Assembly (NCBI RefSeq): GCF_900188385.1
Contig: NZ_FZOI01000005.1
Coordinates: 124,001 to 188,000, forward strand
Reading direction: 5' to 3'
From: Azospirillum sp. RU38E
Lineage (GTDB): Bacteria; Pseudomonadota; Alphaproteobacteria; Azospirillales; Azospirillaceae
Length of the DNA: 64,000 nt
Shown one piece after another: positions 23,880-32,679 of this stretch; the first letter of the stretch is position 1, and every line of letters starts with the position of its first letter. The notes under the pieces were generated by a model. It saw nothing but the letters and a program-made list of their open reading frames with translations, was not told the origin of the DNA and did no database searches. A program made the translations under genes and the position numbers.

Positions 23880-24024
23880 CAACCTGACGAGGCTTGACCC
23901 TAGGCAGGTTGGAGGCTGGCGACCGCCAGCCCGGCGCTCGTGCGCCCCGAAGCTAAGGGTGCCTTAAGCGCGCCCCCCCCGGCGTCTGAGGGCCATGATC
24001 AGAACCGATCAGTTCTGATCATGG
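23879..24024 (-). repeat. Five-hairpin intergenic module, copy 2 (reversed)
   Basis: Read on the minus strand the stems are: CCATGATCAGAAC/GTTCTGATCATGG (24024-23993); TAAGG/CCTTA (23966-23954); GGCGC/GCGCC (23946-23933); GGCTGGC/GCCAGCC (23931-23914) with loop GGTC; CCAACCTG/CAGGTTGG (23912-23879). Relative to copies 1 and 3 the fourth stem has a C-G to T-A replacement on both arms, and the other stems differ in sequence but stay paired. It lies between convergent genes. Confidence 0.75.
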
Positions 24025-24041
24025 CAACTGAGTATAATCTA

Positions 24042-26810
24042 TCACCCCTTCGCCCGATAGGCATCCGGCCCCAGCTGGGCCGCCACTGCCTCCAGCCGGT
24101 CGCCCACCAGGGCCAGGTTCTGGAAGGCGGCGAGGCCCCATTGGGCGGTGTTGTTGGTGGTCATGGCCGGGTTTTCATCCACCGGGTGCAGCACGGCCGC
24201 CCCATCAATATGGGTCAGCGTCATGCCCAGCCCGTAACCGGCCTTGGCATGGCTGGTCAGGAATTCCTGCCAGGCCCGATCCGCCAGCTTCTGGTCACCC
24301 AGATGATGCGCGGCATAGGCGGTCAGGCGGGAATGCGATTCGGTCAGGCCGCGCCCCTTCACATCCTTGCCCAGCTTGGCGCGCAGCTCCGCCGCGGGCG
24401 CATTATAGAAGGCGCAATATTCCAGCCAGGCCTTGCGGTACTCCGGCGCATCCACCAGGGTCAGCAGCTCTGAATTGATCTCCACCGCGCCGAACACAGC
24501 GCTGAGATGGGAGACGCCGATCGTGTCACCGGGGTCTTTGAAGGCGCCGGTCGCCATATCGAACGGCGCTTCCCCGGCAAACCAGCCGCGTTGCATTTTT
24601 CCGATGCTGTTCATGCCGGCCAGGATGCGGTCGCGCCAGCGCTTGTCGCCCGTGCGTTCCCATTCCACCAGCCACATGGCCAGGAAGGAACCCCAGGTCG
24701 TGCCAAAGCCCACCATCACTTCGGTCGGCGGCGGCTTGCCCAGCTTGCGGCTGATATCCACGCGGGTCAGCGTTTCCTCCGACCCCAGCAGGCTGCGCAT
24801 CAGGTCGCCCACCCGTTCATCCCCGCCGCTGAGGAAATAGTAAATCCGCCGGTAAGCGGCGTTGGAGATGCGGGGCTGTTTGGAACTGTCGGCCCAATGC
24901 TGCACCCCATGGCGCGTGCCGAAGCCGCGATAGGGGCCCAGATGGCAGACATCCACTTCGCCGGTATGGCGGGTCATGGCTTCTGCCAGGCGGAACACAT
25001 CGCCCCGCCCGGTGCGCAGGAAGCTGTACCAGAGCCAGAGATCGGGCGAGAGTTCGGAATTGGCCCAGGCATAGCCGCCAATATCATAGCGCCATTCATG
25101 CCGGTCTGTATCATAGGTGTGCATCACGTCGCCGTAATGCCAGAACCCGTACCAGCGCCGCTGTTCCACCTGTCGCTGATACAGGTCCAGCAGGAAATCG
25201 GCCTGATCCTCGATCAGCGTGCGGGTGGGGGTGGAGCGGTCCACCAGCGCCCAGTCACCGAATACCGGCACGGCGTGCAGCCGTTCCGGTGGGCACATCA
25301 GTTGCGGGCGTTCCCGCACCGCTGCGGCCATACGCACCAGTTTTTCCCGTGCCGGGGTGGCCGGCAGGGACCAGAAATGCAGCTCGCTGGTGCGGGCAAT
25401 GCCATAGGGGCGGCCCCAGCCTTCCTCATAATCCTCATAGGTGATTTCCAGCGCTTCGCGTTCGGTCGGGTGGTCCTTGATGCCCATCCCGTCGTGATAG
25501 AAGCGCAGATCCATCGCCGGCGCGTCCGGCGACCAGAGCCAGACCGTCACCTCCGCCAGATCGCCATTGGCCCCCCGGATATCCAGACGCGACGGGTGGC
25601 TTTCCCAGAAATGCGACAGGGCAAAGGCGGTTCCGCCGCCCGTACCCCCGCCGACATAGCCCAGCCCGGCGGCCCGCTGGCCCGATTGCGCATTGATCCA
25701 GCCATGGCCGGGCTTGGTGCGCTTGGTGATGGCAAAACCATCGGCATTGGGCTGGGACAGGGTGAAATCACCCCAGGTGGGGATCAGGTCCAGCCGCTTG
25801 GAGACGGTTTCCGCCATACCGGACAGGGCGGGGACGGGCTGGCCCGCAATCTGGGCGGCGCGATAATCCTTGCCGGGATCGCGGCGCAGGCCCGTCAACG
25901 GGCGCACCGCCTCCCCCCACAGGCCGCCATCCAGCCCGGCGAAGCGGATATGCCGGTCGTGCGGCGCATCGGCCAGCGGCACGGATGCGCGCAGGCCCAG
26001 GCCGCGGATGAAATCCTTGTTCTCATCCCCATCGAAGATGAAGCTGTGCATCACCCGCACCGATTCGGCACCGGCCTGAAAATAAAGCCGCACGGTGAAG
26101 GGCAGCCAGTCGCGCACCCCATCGGCGCCGGTGCCGCGATGGCTGCCTTCAAGCTTCACCACGGCGCGGATGGGGCCGGATTGTTCCACCGTCACCTTGC
26201 CGATGGCGCTGGTGAAATTGCGCTGGGTCAGGCTGCCGGTGTCGGACAGGTCCGGCTGATCCTGCGATATCGCCACCAGATGCAGGCCGCGCAGCACCTC
26301 CCGCCCATCCACGCTGGCGCTGGCGATCAGTTGGCTGCCTTGTTTGGGCACCAGCCATTGCCGGGAACCGATGCTGATGGTGATGGCATCGGCCTTTTCC
26401 ACCAGCTTCACCGGGCTGTCCGGGCTGGCCGGCTTGCCAGCCTGCAATTCGTAGGTTTCAGCCGGGGTTTCCCCGGCGGGAATGCTATGGGCCGACCATT
26501 TCAGCGACCCGTCCGGCCAGGTGGCCAGCGGCCAGCTTTGCACCGGCACATCCCGGCCGCTGGCATCGCGCAGGCGGAACGTCTGGCTGGGCTTATGGGC
26601 GCCCTGGGGCCAGGGCACACCCCAGCTCTGGCCCAGATGCAGCGACGGGGCCTTGCCATCGATCCAGCGCAGGCGGGTGTCCGGCGCCTTCTCCTTGGTC
26701 GCGGCCACGGCGCTGCCGGCCGTGCTGGCCAGGGTCAGGGCCGCCGTGGCCGTGGCGCCGATGGCGCTGGCGCGCATGAAATCCCGCCGATTGGGCGTGC
26801 TGAAAGCCAT
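24042..26810 (-). CDS. Tat-exported PcRGLX/YetA-like rhamnogalacturonan lyase
   Basis: 922 residues. The N-terminus has a twin-arginine signal (RRDFMRASAIG, then an alanine-rich hydrophobic stretch). The rest resembles the PcRGLX/YetA group: RWIDGKAPSLHLGQSWGVPW, then a middle domain (PFTVRLYFQAGAESVRVMH), a toroid-like part (HYGDVMHTYDTDRHEWRYD, GGYAWANSELSPDLWLWYSF) and DTIGVSHLSAVF. The fungal PcRGLX is an exo-rhamnogalacturonan lyase, and Bacillus yetA sits in its rhamnogalacturonan regulon. The likely role is periplasmic or outer-surface exo-cleavage of the rhamnogalacturonan-I backbone. Divergent from the PL11 gene with a shared promoter region. Activity is inferred from family and locus. 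Confidence 0.8.
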   Translation of the reverse strand: MAFSTPNRRDFMRASAIGATATAALTLASTAGSAVAATKEKAPDTRLRWIDGKAPSLHLGQSWGVPWPQGAHKPSQTFRLRDASGRDVPVQSWPLATWPDGSLKWSAHSIPAGETPAETYELQAGKPASPDSPVKLVEKADAITISIGSRQWLVPKQGSQLIASASVDGREVLRGLHLVAISQDQPDLSDTGSLTQRNFTSAIGKVTVEQSGPIRAVVKLEGSHRGTGADGVRDWLPFTVRLYFQAGAESVRVMHSFIFDGDENKDFIRGLGLRASVPLADAPHDRHIRFAGLDGGLWGEAVRPLTGLRRDPGKDYRAAQIAGQPVPALSGMAETVSKRLDLIPTWGDFTLSQPNADGFAITKRTKPGHGWINAQSGQRAAGLGYVGGGTGGGTAFALSHFWESHPSRLDIRGANGDLAEVTVWLWSPDAPAMDLRFYHDGMGIKDHPTEREALEITYEDYEEGWGRPYGIARTSELHFWSLPATPAREKLVRMAAAVRERPQLMCPPERLHAVPVFGDWALVDRSTPTRTLIEDQADFLLDLYQRQVEQRRWYGFWHYGDVMHTYDTDRHEWRYDIGGYAWANSELSPDLWLWYSFLRTGRGDVFRLAEAMTRHTGEVDVCHLGPYRGFGTRHGVQHWADSSKQPRISNAAYRRIYYFLSGGDERVGDLMRSLLGSEETLTRVDISRKLGKPPPTEVMVGFGTTWGSFLAMWLVEWERTGDKRWRDRILAGMNSIGKMQRGWFAGEAPFDMATGAFKDPGDTIGVSHLSAVFGAVEINSELLTLVDAPEYRKAWLEYCAFYNAPAAELRAKLGKDVKGRGLTESHSRLTAYAAHHLGDQKLADRAWQEFLTSHAKAGYGLGMTLTHIDGAAVLHPVDENPAMTTNNTAQWGLAAFQNLALVGDRLEAVAAQLGPDAYRAKG

Positions 26811-26862
26811 TCCGCTTGCTCCCGTTTCCTGCCGCGTGCCACCGCCCTTATACGGGTGGTTT

Positions 26863-26876
26863 GTTTCATATTGTGA
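26863..26876. promoter_or_regulatory. GTTTCATATTGTGA motif between the two lyase genes
   Basis: The motif lies in the divergent promoter region of the YetA-like and PL11 genes. Close matches occur in the TonB-receptor/mutarotase region (32718-32732, and TCTCATATTGTGCA at 32813-32826). GTTTCAT is the half-site of KdgR, an IclR-type pectin regulator, and this locus carries an IclR gene. A TGCATATAAT extended -10 for the PL11 gene sits at 26918-26927. Confidence 0.4.
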
Positions 26877-26954
26877 TGTGGTGTTTTCTATATTGGAATT
26901 TAATTGTCAGATCAATCTGCATATAATAGCCCAAAACCAGCCCAGGGAGTGGAT

Positions 26955-28919
26955 ATGAGAGTGCTTTCCCCCGCCAGCCGCGCGGTGATGCTGTGCATGG
27001 GATTGGCGACCGCCGCCGTGGCGCTGGCCGCCCCGGCGGTCCAGGCCGCCGCCCCCCGCCAGATGGAAAAGCTGGATCGCGGCATGGTGGCCGTGCCCGC
27101 CCAGGGCGGGGTGCTGGTGGGCTGGCGCCTGCTGGGCACCGACCCGGCCGATCTGGCCTTCAACCTGTACCGCGACGGGCGCAAACTGAATGGCAAGCCG
27201 CTGACCGGCCCCACCAGCTTTCTGGACAAGGGGGCCGATGGCGGCGGTACCTATACGCTGCGCCCGGTGCAGGGTGGGGCGGAACAGGCGGTGGCCGGCA
27301 CAGCAACGGTGTGGCGGCAGGGCTACCTGACCATTCCGCTGCAACAGCCGCCGGGCGGCACCACCCCGACGGGGGAGGCCTATAGCTACAACGCCAATGA
27401 TGCCAGCGTCGGCGACCTGGATGGCGATGGGCAATATGAGATTGTGCTGAAATGGGATCCCAGCAATTCCAAGGATAATGCCTTCAGCGGCTATACCGGG
27501 CCGGTGATCCTGGATGCCTATCGGCTGGACGGCACCCGGCTATGGCGGATCGATATGGGCCGCAATATCCGCGCCGGCGCCCATTACACGCAGTTCCTGG
27601 TCTATGATTTCGATGGCGACGGCCGGGCCGAACTGGTGGCCCGCACCAGTGACGGCACGGTGGACGGCACCGGGCAGGTGATCGGCGATGCCAATGCCGA
27701 TTGGCGCGGCCATGGCGGCGATGTGCCCCAGGCCGACCGCACGGGTGCTGAAACCAAGGCTGATGGCAGCAAGGTGGCCAAACTGGAAGGCCGTATCCTG
27801 AAAGGCCCGGAATATCTGACCGTGTTTGACGGGCGGACCGGCAAGGCGCTGGCCAGCCAGCCCTATCTGCCGGGCCGCGACGATGAAACCGACGCCCCCA
27901 CGCCGGAGCGGATGACGCAGGTATGGGGCGATGGCTATGCCAACCGGTCCGACCGGTTCCTGGCCGGGGTCGCCTATCTGGATGGGGAACGGCCCAGCAT
28001 CGTGATGGCGCGCGGCTATTACGCGCGCAGCACGCTGGCCGCCTGGGATTGGCGTGACGGCAAGCTGACGCAGCGCTGGTTCTTTGACAGTTCCGCCCCC
28101 GGCAACCAGGATTATGCCGGCCAGGGCAACCATCAGCTTGCCGTTGCCGATGTGGATGGCGATGGCAAGGATGAGATCATCTATGGCTCCATGGCCATCG
28201 ATGATAATGGCAAGGGCCTGTGGTCGGCCAAGCTGTACCATGGCGACACGCTGCATGTCAGCGATCTGGACCCGCTGCATCCCGGCCTGGAACGGTTCGG
28301 CGTGCATGAGGTGCCCAGCCGCAATGGCGGCATCGGTGCCGCCATGCTGGATGCCGCCACCGGCAAGGTACTGTGGAGCACGCCGACGGACCGCGATACC
28401 GGGCGCGGCGTGGCCTTCGATATCGATCCGCGCTCACCAGGGGCGGAGGCCTGGGCCAGCAATTCCCCGGCGCTCTACAGCGCCCAGGGCTCCCTGATCG
28501 CCCCCAAACATCCCCGTCAGGTGAATTTCGGCATTTGGTGGGATGGCGACCTGCTGCGCGAATTGCTGGATAAGGAGGAAATCGCCAAATGGGATTGGGA
28601 GAAGGGGGAGACCGTCACCCTGCTGGCACCCGAGGGCGTGGCCTCCAACAATGGCACCAAGGCCACGCCCACCCTGTCGGCCGATATTCTGGGCGACTGG
28701 CGGGAAGAGGTGATCTGGCGCACCAAGGATAACAGCGCCCTGCGCATTTACACCACGTCCTGGCCCACCGATTACCGCTTCGTCACCCTGATGCATGATC
28801 CGGTCTATCGGCTGGGGGTGGCCTGGCAGAATGTCGCCTATAACCAGCCGCCCCATACCAGTTTCTTCTTAGGCCACGGCATGGCGCCGCCACCGGCCCC
28901 GCATATCCGCACACCGTAA
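26955..28919 (+). CDS. Rhamnogalacturonan endolyase, family PL11
   Basis: 654 residues from the ATG at 26955, which has a CAGGGAG ribosome site. A Sec signal peptide (residues 1-31, cleaved after VQAA) precedes RQMEKLDRGMVAVPAQGG and VGWRLLGTDPADLAFNLYRD, the PL11 opening. The main domain is an eight-bladed propeller with several calcium-binding loops of the type DLDGDGQYEIVLKWD, DFDGDGRAELVART and DVDGDGKDEIIYG. It closely follows the YesW/YesX type, which cleaves the rhamnose-galacturonate backbone by beta-elimination at the surface or in the periplasm. It is followed by a strong hairpin, so it is a single-gene transcript. Confidence 0.95.
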   Translation: MRVLSPASRAVMLCMGLATAAVALAAPAVQAAAPRQMEKLDRGMVAVPAQGGVLVGWRLLGTDPADLAFNLYRDGRKLNGKPLTGPTSFLDKGADGGGTYTLRPVQGGAEQAVAGTATVWRQGYLTIPLQQPPGGTTPTGEAYSYNANDASVGDLDGDGQYEIVLKWDPSNSKDNAFSGYTGPVILDAYRLDGTRLWRIDMGRNIRAGAHYTQFLVYDFDGDGRAELVARTSDGTVDGTGQVIGDANADWRGHGGDVPQADRTGAETKADGSKVAKLEGRILKGPEYLTVFDGRTGKALASQPYLPGRDDETDAPTPERMTQVWGDGYANRSDRFLAGVAYLDGERPSIVMARGYYARSTLAAWDWRDGKLTQRWFFDSSAPGNQDYAGQGNHQLAVADVDGDGKDEIIYGSMAIDDNGKGLWSAKLYHGDTLHVSDLDPLHPGLERFGVHEVPSRNGGIGAAMLDAATGKVLWSTPTDRDTGRGVAFDIDPRSPGAEAWASNSPALYSAQGSLIAPKHPRQVNFGIWWDGDLLRELLDKEEIAKWDWEKGETVTLLAPEGVASNNGTKATPTLSADILGDWREEVIWRTKDNSALRIYTTSWPTDYRFVTLMHDPVYRLGVAWQNVAYNQPPHTSFFLGHGMAPPPAPHIRTP

Positions 28920-28976
28920 GTGGCGGGGGAGGGGGGTGGGAGCGCCCCCTCCCTTCGACCCCTGGCCACCAGTCAT

Positions 28977-29017
28977 GAACAAGGGCGGCACCCGAGACCC
29001 GGGTGCCGCCCTTGTTC
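28977..29017. terminator. 17-bp perfect hairpin after PL11 gene
   Basis: GAACAAGGGCGGCACCC (28977-28993) pairs fully with GGGTGCCGCCCTTGTTC (29001-29017), loop GAGACCC. It lies between convergent genes and can serve both directions. Confidence 0.75.
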
Positions 29018-29026
29018 TATCCAGCC

Positions 29027-29060
29027 TCTCCCACCGGGCCCTTACCGGCCCGGTGGGAGA
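29027..29060 (-). terminator. 14-bp hairpin after TonB-dependent receptor gene
   Basis: TCTCCCACCGGGCC (29027-29040) pairs with GGCCCGGTGGGAGA (29047-29060), seven bases past the receptor stop on the minus strand. No T-run is visible, so termination strength is uncertain. Confidence 0.6.
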
Positions 29061-29066
29061 TCAGGA

Positions 29067-32030
29067 TCAGTACTTGTAAGATGCGCCCAGGAAGAAGCGG
29101 CGACCGGAATATTCCAGCTGCGTCATGCGGATATCATCGCCAGACGTGCTGCGTTCCGATTCACGGGTCAGGTTCTTGCCTTCAACAAAGAAGGACATGC
29201 CCGTATCCAGCAGGCGATAGGTGAACTTGGCATCCAGATAGCCCGTGCCGTCACGGAACACCGGGTTGCCAGAGCGTTCAGCCGCTGCCTGCAGCCACTT
29301 GCTGCGACCATTGTAAGCGATACGCAGGTTATAGGCGTCCTTGTCGTAATAGGCGACCAGGTTATAGCTGTGCTTGGACAGGCCGGGGAAGGACAGCTCC
29401 TCTCCGGTCAGGGAGTTGAACAGGCCAACATCCTTGGCGGTGGAGTAGGTGTAGTTCACATTCACACCCAAGCCATCAAAGGGCGAGGGCAGGAAGGTGA
29501 AGGCGGTCTGGGCCGACAGTTCCACACCGTTGATCTTGGCGCCAGCGCCATTGATCGGCATGTTCACGTCATAAAGCGAGCCATCGCGGAAAATATCGAC
29601 ATTCCGGATCAGCGTGCGTGCCAGAATGAAGCTCTTCACATCCTTGTAGAAGTAAGAAGCGCTCAGCAGCGTGTCCTTGTTGATGTACCAGCCCAGGCTG
29701 ACATCATACTGATCCGCCCGATAGGGCTTCAAGTTGGGATTGCCGAAGGTGCAGGTATCGGCAACGCCATCGGTGCCCGTGTCATCAATCGTGCAGGACG
29801 GCGTGGCGGAGCTGCTGGAGCTGTTGGAAGAGGCAATCAGGTCGGTCGGCTTGGGACGGGCCATCACCTTGGCATAACCCAGGCGGGCAATCACCTCATC
29901 CGGCACCAGACCAAAGCTGAGATTCAGGGAGGGCAGCGTGTCGGTATATTTCTGATCGACCGAGATGGGGGTTGTGCCCACCACCTCTGTCACCGTCAAA
30001 CCAGCGGCATTAACATAGCGCCGGTTCTTGGTCAGTGCACCGCTGGCCGTGACCTTGGTTTCCACCACGCGCACGCCAACGTTACCATCCACCGGAATGT
30101 TAAACAGGTCGAAGGCAAAGTTACCCTTGGCGTAACCGGCCGAGATGGTTTCATCCAGGTCATGGGCCGGGATCTGCGCATAGCCGTTGGAGGTGCGGAC
30201 CCGGTCATGATTGAAGCCGGAGGTGTCAAACCAGTCGCCGATCTTGGTGATATCCGGGGCAAGCCAGCCATTCGGCGCACCGCCGATATTCCCCTTGTAC
30301 CCTTCGTAGAAATTCTGCGGCGTCATGCGTGCGGTGCTGCGCACGAAATCGACCAGACGGGCGTTGGTCCATTTCAGCCCGTTATTCGTGGTATCCAGGG
30401 ACACGGTGCTGGTGACATTGGCGCTGGGCACCGTTACCTTGTCCGGTGTGATATAGCCGCCACCGGCGTAACGCAGCGAACCGGTTTCACGCCACTGACC
30501 ACCAAATTCCAGCGTCGTCAGGAACCAGCGATCCAGGCTGTAATCGAAATCCAGCTTGGCATTCTTTTCCGTGACCTCAACCTCCTCAGGCCGGTACTGA
30601 ATTTCAGCCCCACCATTGCGATAGGTTTCGGGGTTGCTGGGATCGTACCCGCTGGGGAAGATGAAAGACGGAACCCCATCCTCACCAATATTGACCCGGA
30701 TGCCGGGAATGGTGGCGCTGATGGCAACAGAGTTGCTGTCGGTGCGCATGGTGGATTCAGAGGTGTTGAAGAAGCCGGATGCCGTCAGCCGGTCACCCTT
30801 CCAGTTGAAGCCGCCCGTATAATAATGGGACTTCAACTCGTAATCAAAGCCGCGCATCTGGGAACTGAAAATGCGGCCGGCACCGGTTGTGGTGTTGGGC
30901 GCCGTGGGCAGGGCGGTGGCCGTGGTCAGGCCGATGACGTTATGGTTTTCATCCACCACCGCGCCGGCCGTCGTAAACCGGGTGGCAGCCGTCAGGTCGA
31001 CGGCATAATTATAGTCAGTCAGGAACTGATCGCGCTGATTGTAGTTGGCGTCCACATAGACATCCAACTCATCCGTCACCTGATATTGCAGCGTCGCCAT
31101 GGCGGTGATGCGCTCATCATCACGGTGCCAGAGGCTGTAGCGCGGAATACGCGGCGACAGGTCATTCCACTGCGACTGACAGTTGGTGCGGTTGGTCGCA
31201 TTGGTGATGCTGCCGCACGAAGCCTTGGTCGCGTAGCTTTCATAGCCGGCGACGGTGCGGGTCTTGTCCGGCGAATTGTCGAAATCGGCCAGGGCCACCC
31301 ATTCGGTGTTGCGCAGATAATCGCCGCGCGTCTGTACCTTGTCATAGGTGGCGTTAAGCAGCACGCCCAGCCGGTCATCCAGGAACTTGTCACCATAAGT
31401 GATATTGCCGCGCGGCGTCACCTTGTCCATCAGGTCCAGATACTGGCCGGAGATGGTGGTGGAAAACAGCGTCTTCTTCAGTTCCAGCGGCCGGCGCGTC
31501 TGGATCGATACGGTGCCGCCGACACCCCCCTCCGTCATGTCGGCCGTATAGCCCTTGAACACGTCGATGGACTTGATCAGTTCGGAGGCGAGGTCGCGCA
31601 GGTCGGCACCACGATTGCCGGAACCCGCACTGCCCAGAATCGAAACGCCGTTGATTTCAACGCGGTTCAGGTCAGGCTCAACACCACGGATGGAGACGGA
31701 TTCGCCTTCACCGAAGGCGCGGCTCAACTGCACGCCGGTGATGCGCTGCAGGGCTTCGCCGACATTCTTGTCAGGGAAAGAGGCGACGTCTTCCGCCACC
31801 AGGCTGTCCACCACCGTATTGGCGCGCTTCTTACGCTCAATGGCGGATTGCAGGCTGGCGCGGGTGCCGACGACGATGATCTCTTCCAGCTCAACGGTTT
31901 CATTCTGCTGGGCAACTTGTGCGGCCTGCTGCGCCAGGGCGGATTGCCCCAGGCCGGCCAGTGCCAGACCGACCGCCGCGCACGACAACAACTTACCGGG
32001 CCGCGCCGCGCGACCGTTACGGTATGACAT
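29067..32030 (-). CDS. TonB-dependent receptor for rhamnogalacturonan oligosaccharides
   Basis: 987 residues from the ATG at 32030, preceded by GGGAGGATCGG. A signal peptide (to about SALAQ, residue 33) is followed by a TonB box ELEEIIVVG, a plug domain (VDSLVAEDVASFPDKNVGEA, ITGVQLSRAFGEGESVSIRG, GGVGGTVSIQTRRPLELKK) and a long 22-strand barrel ending in RRFFLGASYKY with the aromatic terminal residue. This is the carbohydrate-type (TonB receptor, SusC-unrelated) architecture of Caulobacter and Xanthomonas pectin and xylan receptors. Lying between the PL11 and mutarotase genes, it probably imports lyase-generated oligosaccharides. Two operator-like palindromes sit 170-260 bases upstream. Confidence 0.93.
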   Translation of the reverse strand: MSYRNGRAARPGKLLSCAAVGLALAGLGQSALAQQAAQVAQQNETVELEEIIVVGTRASLQSAIERKKRANTVVDSLVAEDVASFPDKNVGEALQRITGVQLSRAFGEGESVSIRGVEPDLNRVEINGVSILGSAGSGNRGADLRDLASELIKSIDVFKGYTADMTEGGVGGTVSIQTRRPLELKKTLFSTTISGQYLDLMDKVTPRGNITYGDKFLDDRLGVLLNATYDKVQTRGDYLRNTEWVALADFDNSPDKTRTVAGYESYATKASCGSITNATNRTNCQSQWNDLSPRIPRYSLWHRDDERITAMATLQYQVTDELDVYVDANYNQRDQFLTDYNYAVDLTAATRFTTAGAVVDENHNVIGLTTATALPTAPNTTTGAGRIFSSQMRGFDYELKSHYYTGGFNWKGDRLTASGFFNTSESTMRTDSNSVAISATIPGIRVNIGEDGVPSFIFPSGYDPSNPETYRNGGAEIQYRPEEVEVTEKNAKLDFDYSLDRWFLTTLEFGGQWRETGSLRYAGGGYITPDKVTVPSANVTSTVSLDTTNNGLKWTNARLVDFVRSTARMTPQNFYEGYKGNIGGAPNGWLAPDITKIGDWFDTSGFNHDRVRTSNGYAQIPAHDLDETISAGYAKGNFAFDLFNIPVDGNVGVRVVETKVTASGALTKNRRYVNAAGLTVTEVVGTTPISVDQKYTDTLPSLNLSFGLVPDEVIARLGYAKVMARPKPTDLIASSNSSSSSATPSCTIDDTGTDGVADTCTFGNPNLKPYRADQYDVSLGWYINKDTLLSASYFYKDVKSFILARTLIRNVDIFRDGSLYDVNMPINGAGAKINGVELSAQTAFTFLPSPFDGLGVNVNYTYSTAKDVGLFNSLTGEELSFPGLSKHSYNLVAYYDKDAYNLRIAYNGRSKWLQAAAERSGNPVFRDGTGYLDAKFTYRLLDTGMSFFVEGKNLTRESERSTSGDDIRMTQLEYSGRRFFLGASYKY

Positions 32031-32203
32031 CCGATCCTCCCACACCTTCACAGATGGCATCCTTCACCGGGTCGTTTGCCGACCGGGCCGGATGCTTTTC
32101 GTCATGTGATTTCCCGCGCACAGGATGTGCCGGGCTTTCCCCAACTTGCGCTTTATTGATGGCCGGGATGGCACAAGGCCCCCTTGCCTGTGGTGAAGAG
32201 TAT

Positions 32204-32222
32204 ATTGCCACTATATGGCAAT
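32204..32222. promoter_or_regulatory. Operator-like inverted repeat upstream of the TonB receptor
   Basis: ATTGCCA-CTATA-TGGCAAT, a perfect 7-bp inverted repeat with a five-base spacer, 174 bases before the receptor start. Symmetry and size suit a dimeric repressor; the regulator is unknown. Confidence 0.4.
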
Positions 32223-32274
32223 CAACGGCATATTTTGGGATTTGATACAAAAATAAGAGCTATCAAATCTGGTG

Positions 32275-32288
32275 TTGCAAATTTGCAA
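32275..32288. promoter_or_regulatory. 14-bp perfect palindrome TTGCAAATTTGCAA
   Basis: A fully self-complementary 14-bp site, 53 bases from the inverted repeat at 32204-32222 and sharing its TTGC/GCAA ends. The pair may form two operators for one regulator of the receptor gene. Confidence 0.4.
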
Positions 32289-32290
32289 AA

Positions 32291-32327
32291 GAAAACCCGT
32301 CACAACGACGAAGCGTTACAACGGGTT
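32291..32327 (-). terminator. Factor-independent terminator on the minus strand, inside the gap
   Basis: On the minus strand AACCCGT (32327-32321) pairs with ACGGGTT (32300-32294) and is followed at once by TTCTTTT; inner bases extend the stem partly (TAAC/GTTG). It ends some transcript that starts upstream of the receptor promoter, which no intact gene here explains. Confidence 0.6.
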
Positions 32328-32489
32328 CTGAGTCTAGGGAGAAGTAAACGCACGAGATGTGGGCACCAAAACAAACCATCTCTTCGACCGGCGTCGAGGT
32401 AACCCACGCATTCAGTGGAACTATATTGCAAGAAATCGCAAGGTTGCCACTGAATATCAGGACCATGAAGCGCGCCTATCTGGCGAACT

Positions 32490-32679
32490 TCATGGTTCAA
32501 ATTCTTCATATTCCAGGGAGCGCTTGCCCGCCATAAGCACGGGCACAATCGCCAGTGCCATGACACCGGTGGCAATATGCTCCGAACAAACGGGATCAAG
32601 GTAAGTTAAAAAATCCAGAGCTTTGCCATCTCCCTATAGCATCTTCTTCATTCTTGTACCCAATTTGGCTAATCATCAT
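32490..32679 (-). pseudogene. Small frameshifted reading frame, possible relic
   Basis: From an ATG at 32679 one frame reads MMISQIGYKNEEDAIG and soon stops; shifting frame near 32,632 gives LDFLTYLDPVCSEHIATGVM then ALAIVPVLMAGKRSLEYEEF and a stop at 32490. Joined, this is about 60 residues with a plausible hydrophobic helix and charged tail, which looks more like protein than the random frames nearby. I do not recognise it. A terminator lies 160 bases further along the same strand. It could be a decayed small membrane protein gene, a real frameshifted gene, or chance in AT-rich DNA. Confidence 0.3.

Noticed and set aside
24507-26876. 789-residue frame opposite the YetA-like lyase
   Set aside because: Shadow of a well-supported Tat-exported enzyme.
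28920-32027. 1035-residue plus-strand frame opposite the TonB receptor
   Set aside because: The receptor has a signal peptide, TonB box, plug and barrel on the other strand; the antisense frame has no recognisable domain.
32359-32604. 81-residue plus-strand frame in the AT-rich gap
   Set aside because: No domain, no ribosome site, and it runs across several hairpins; the minus-strand relic explains the region better.
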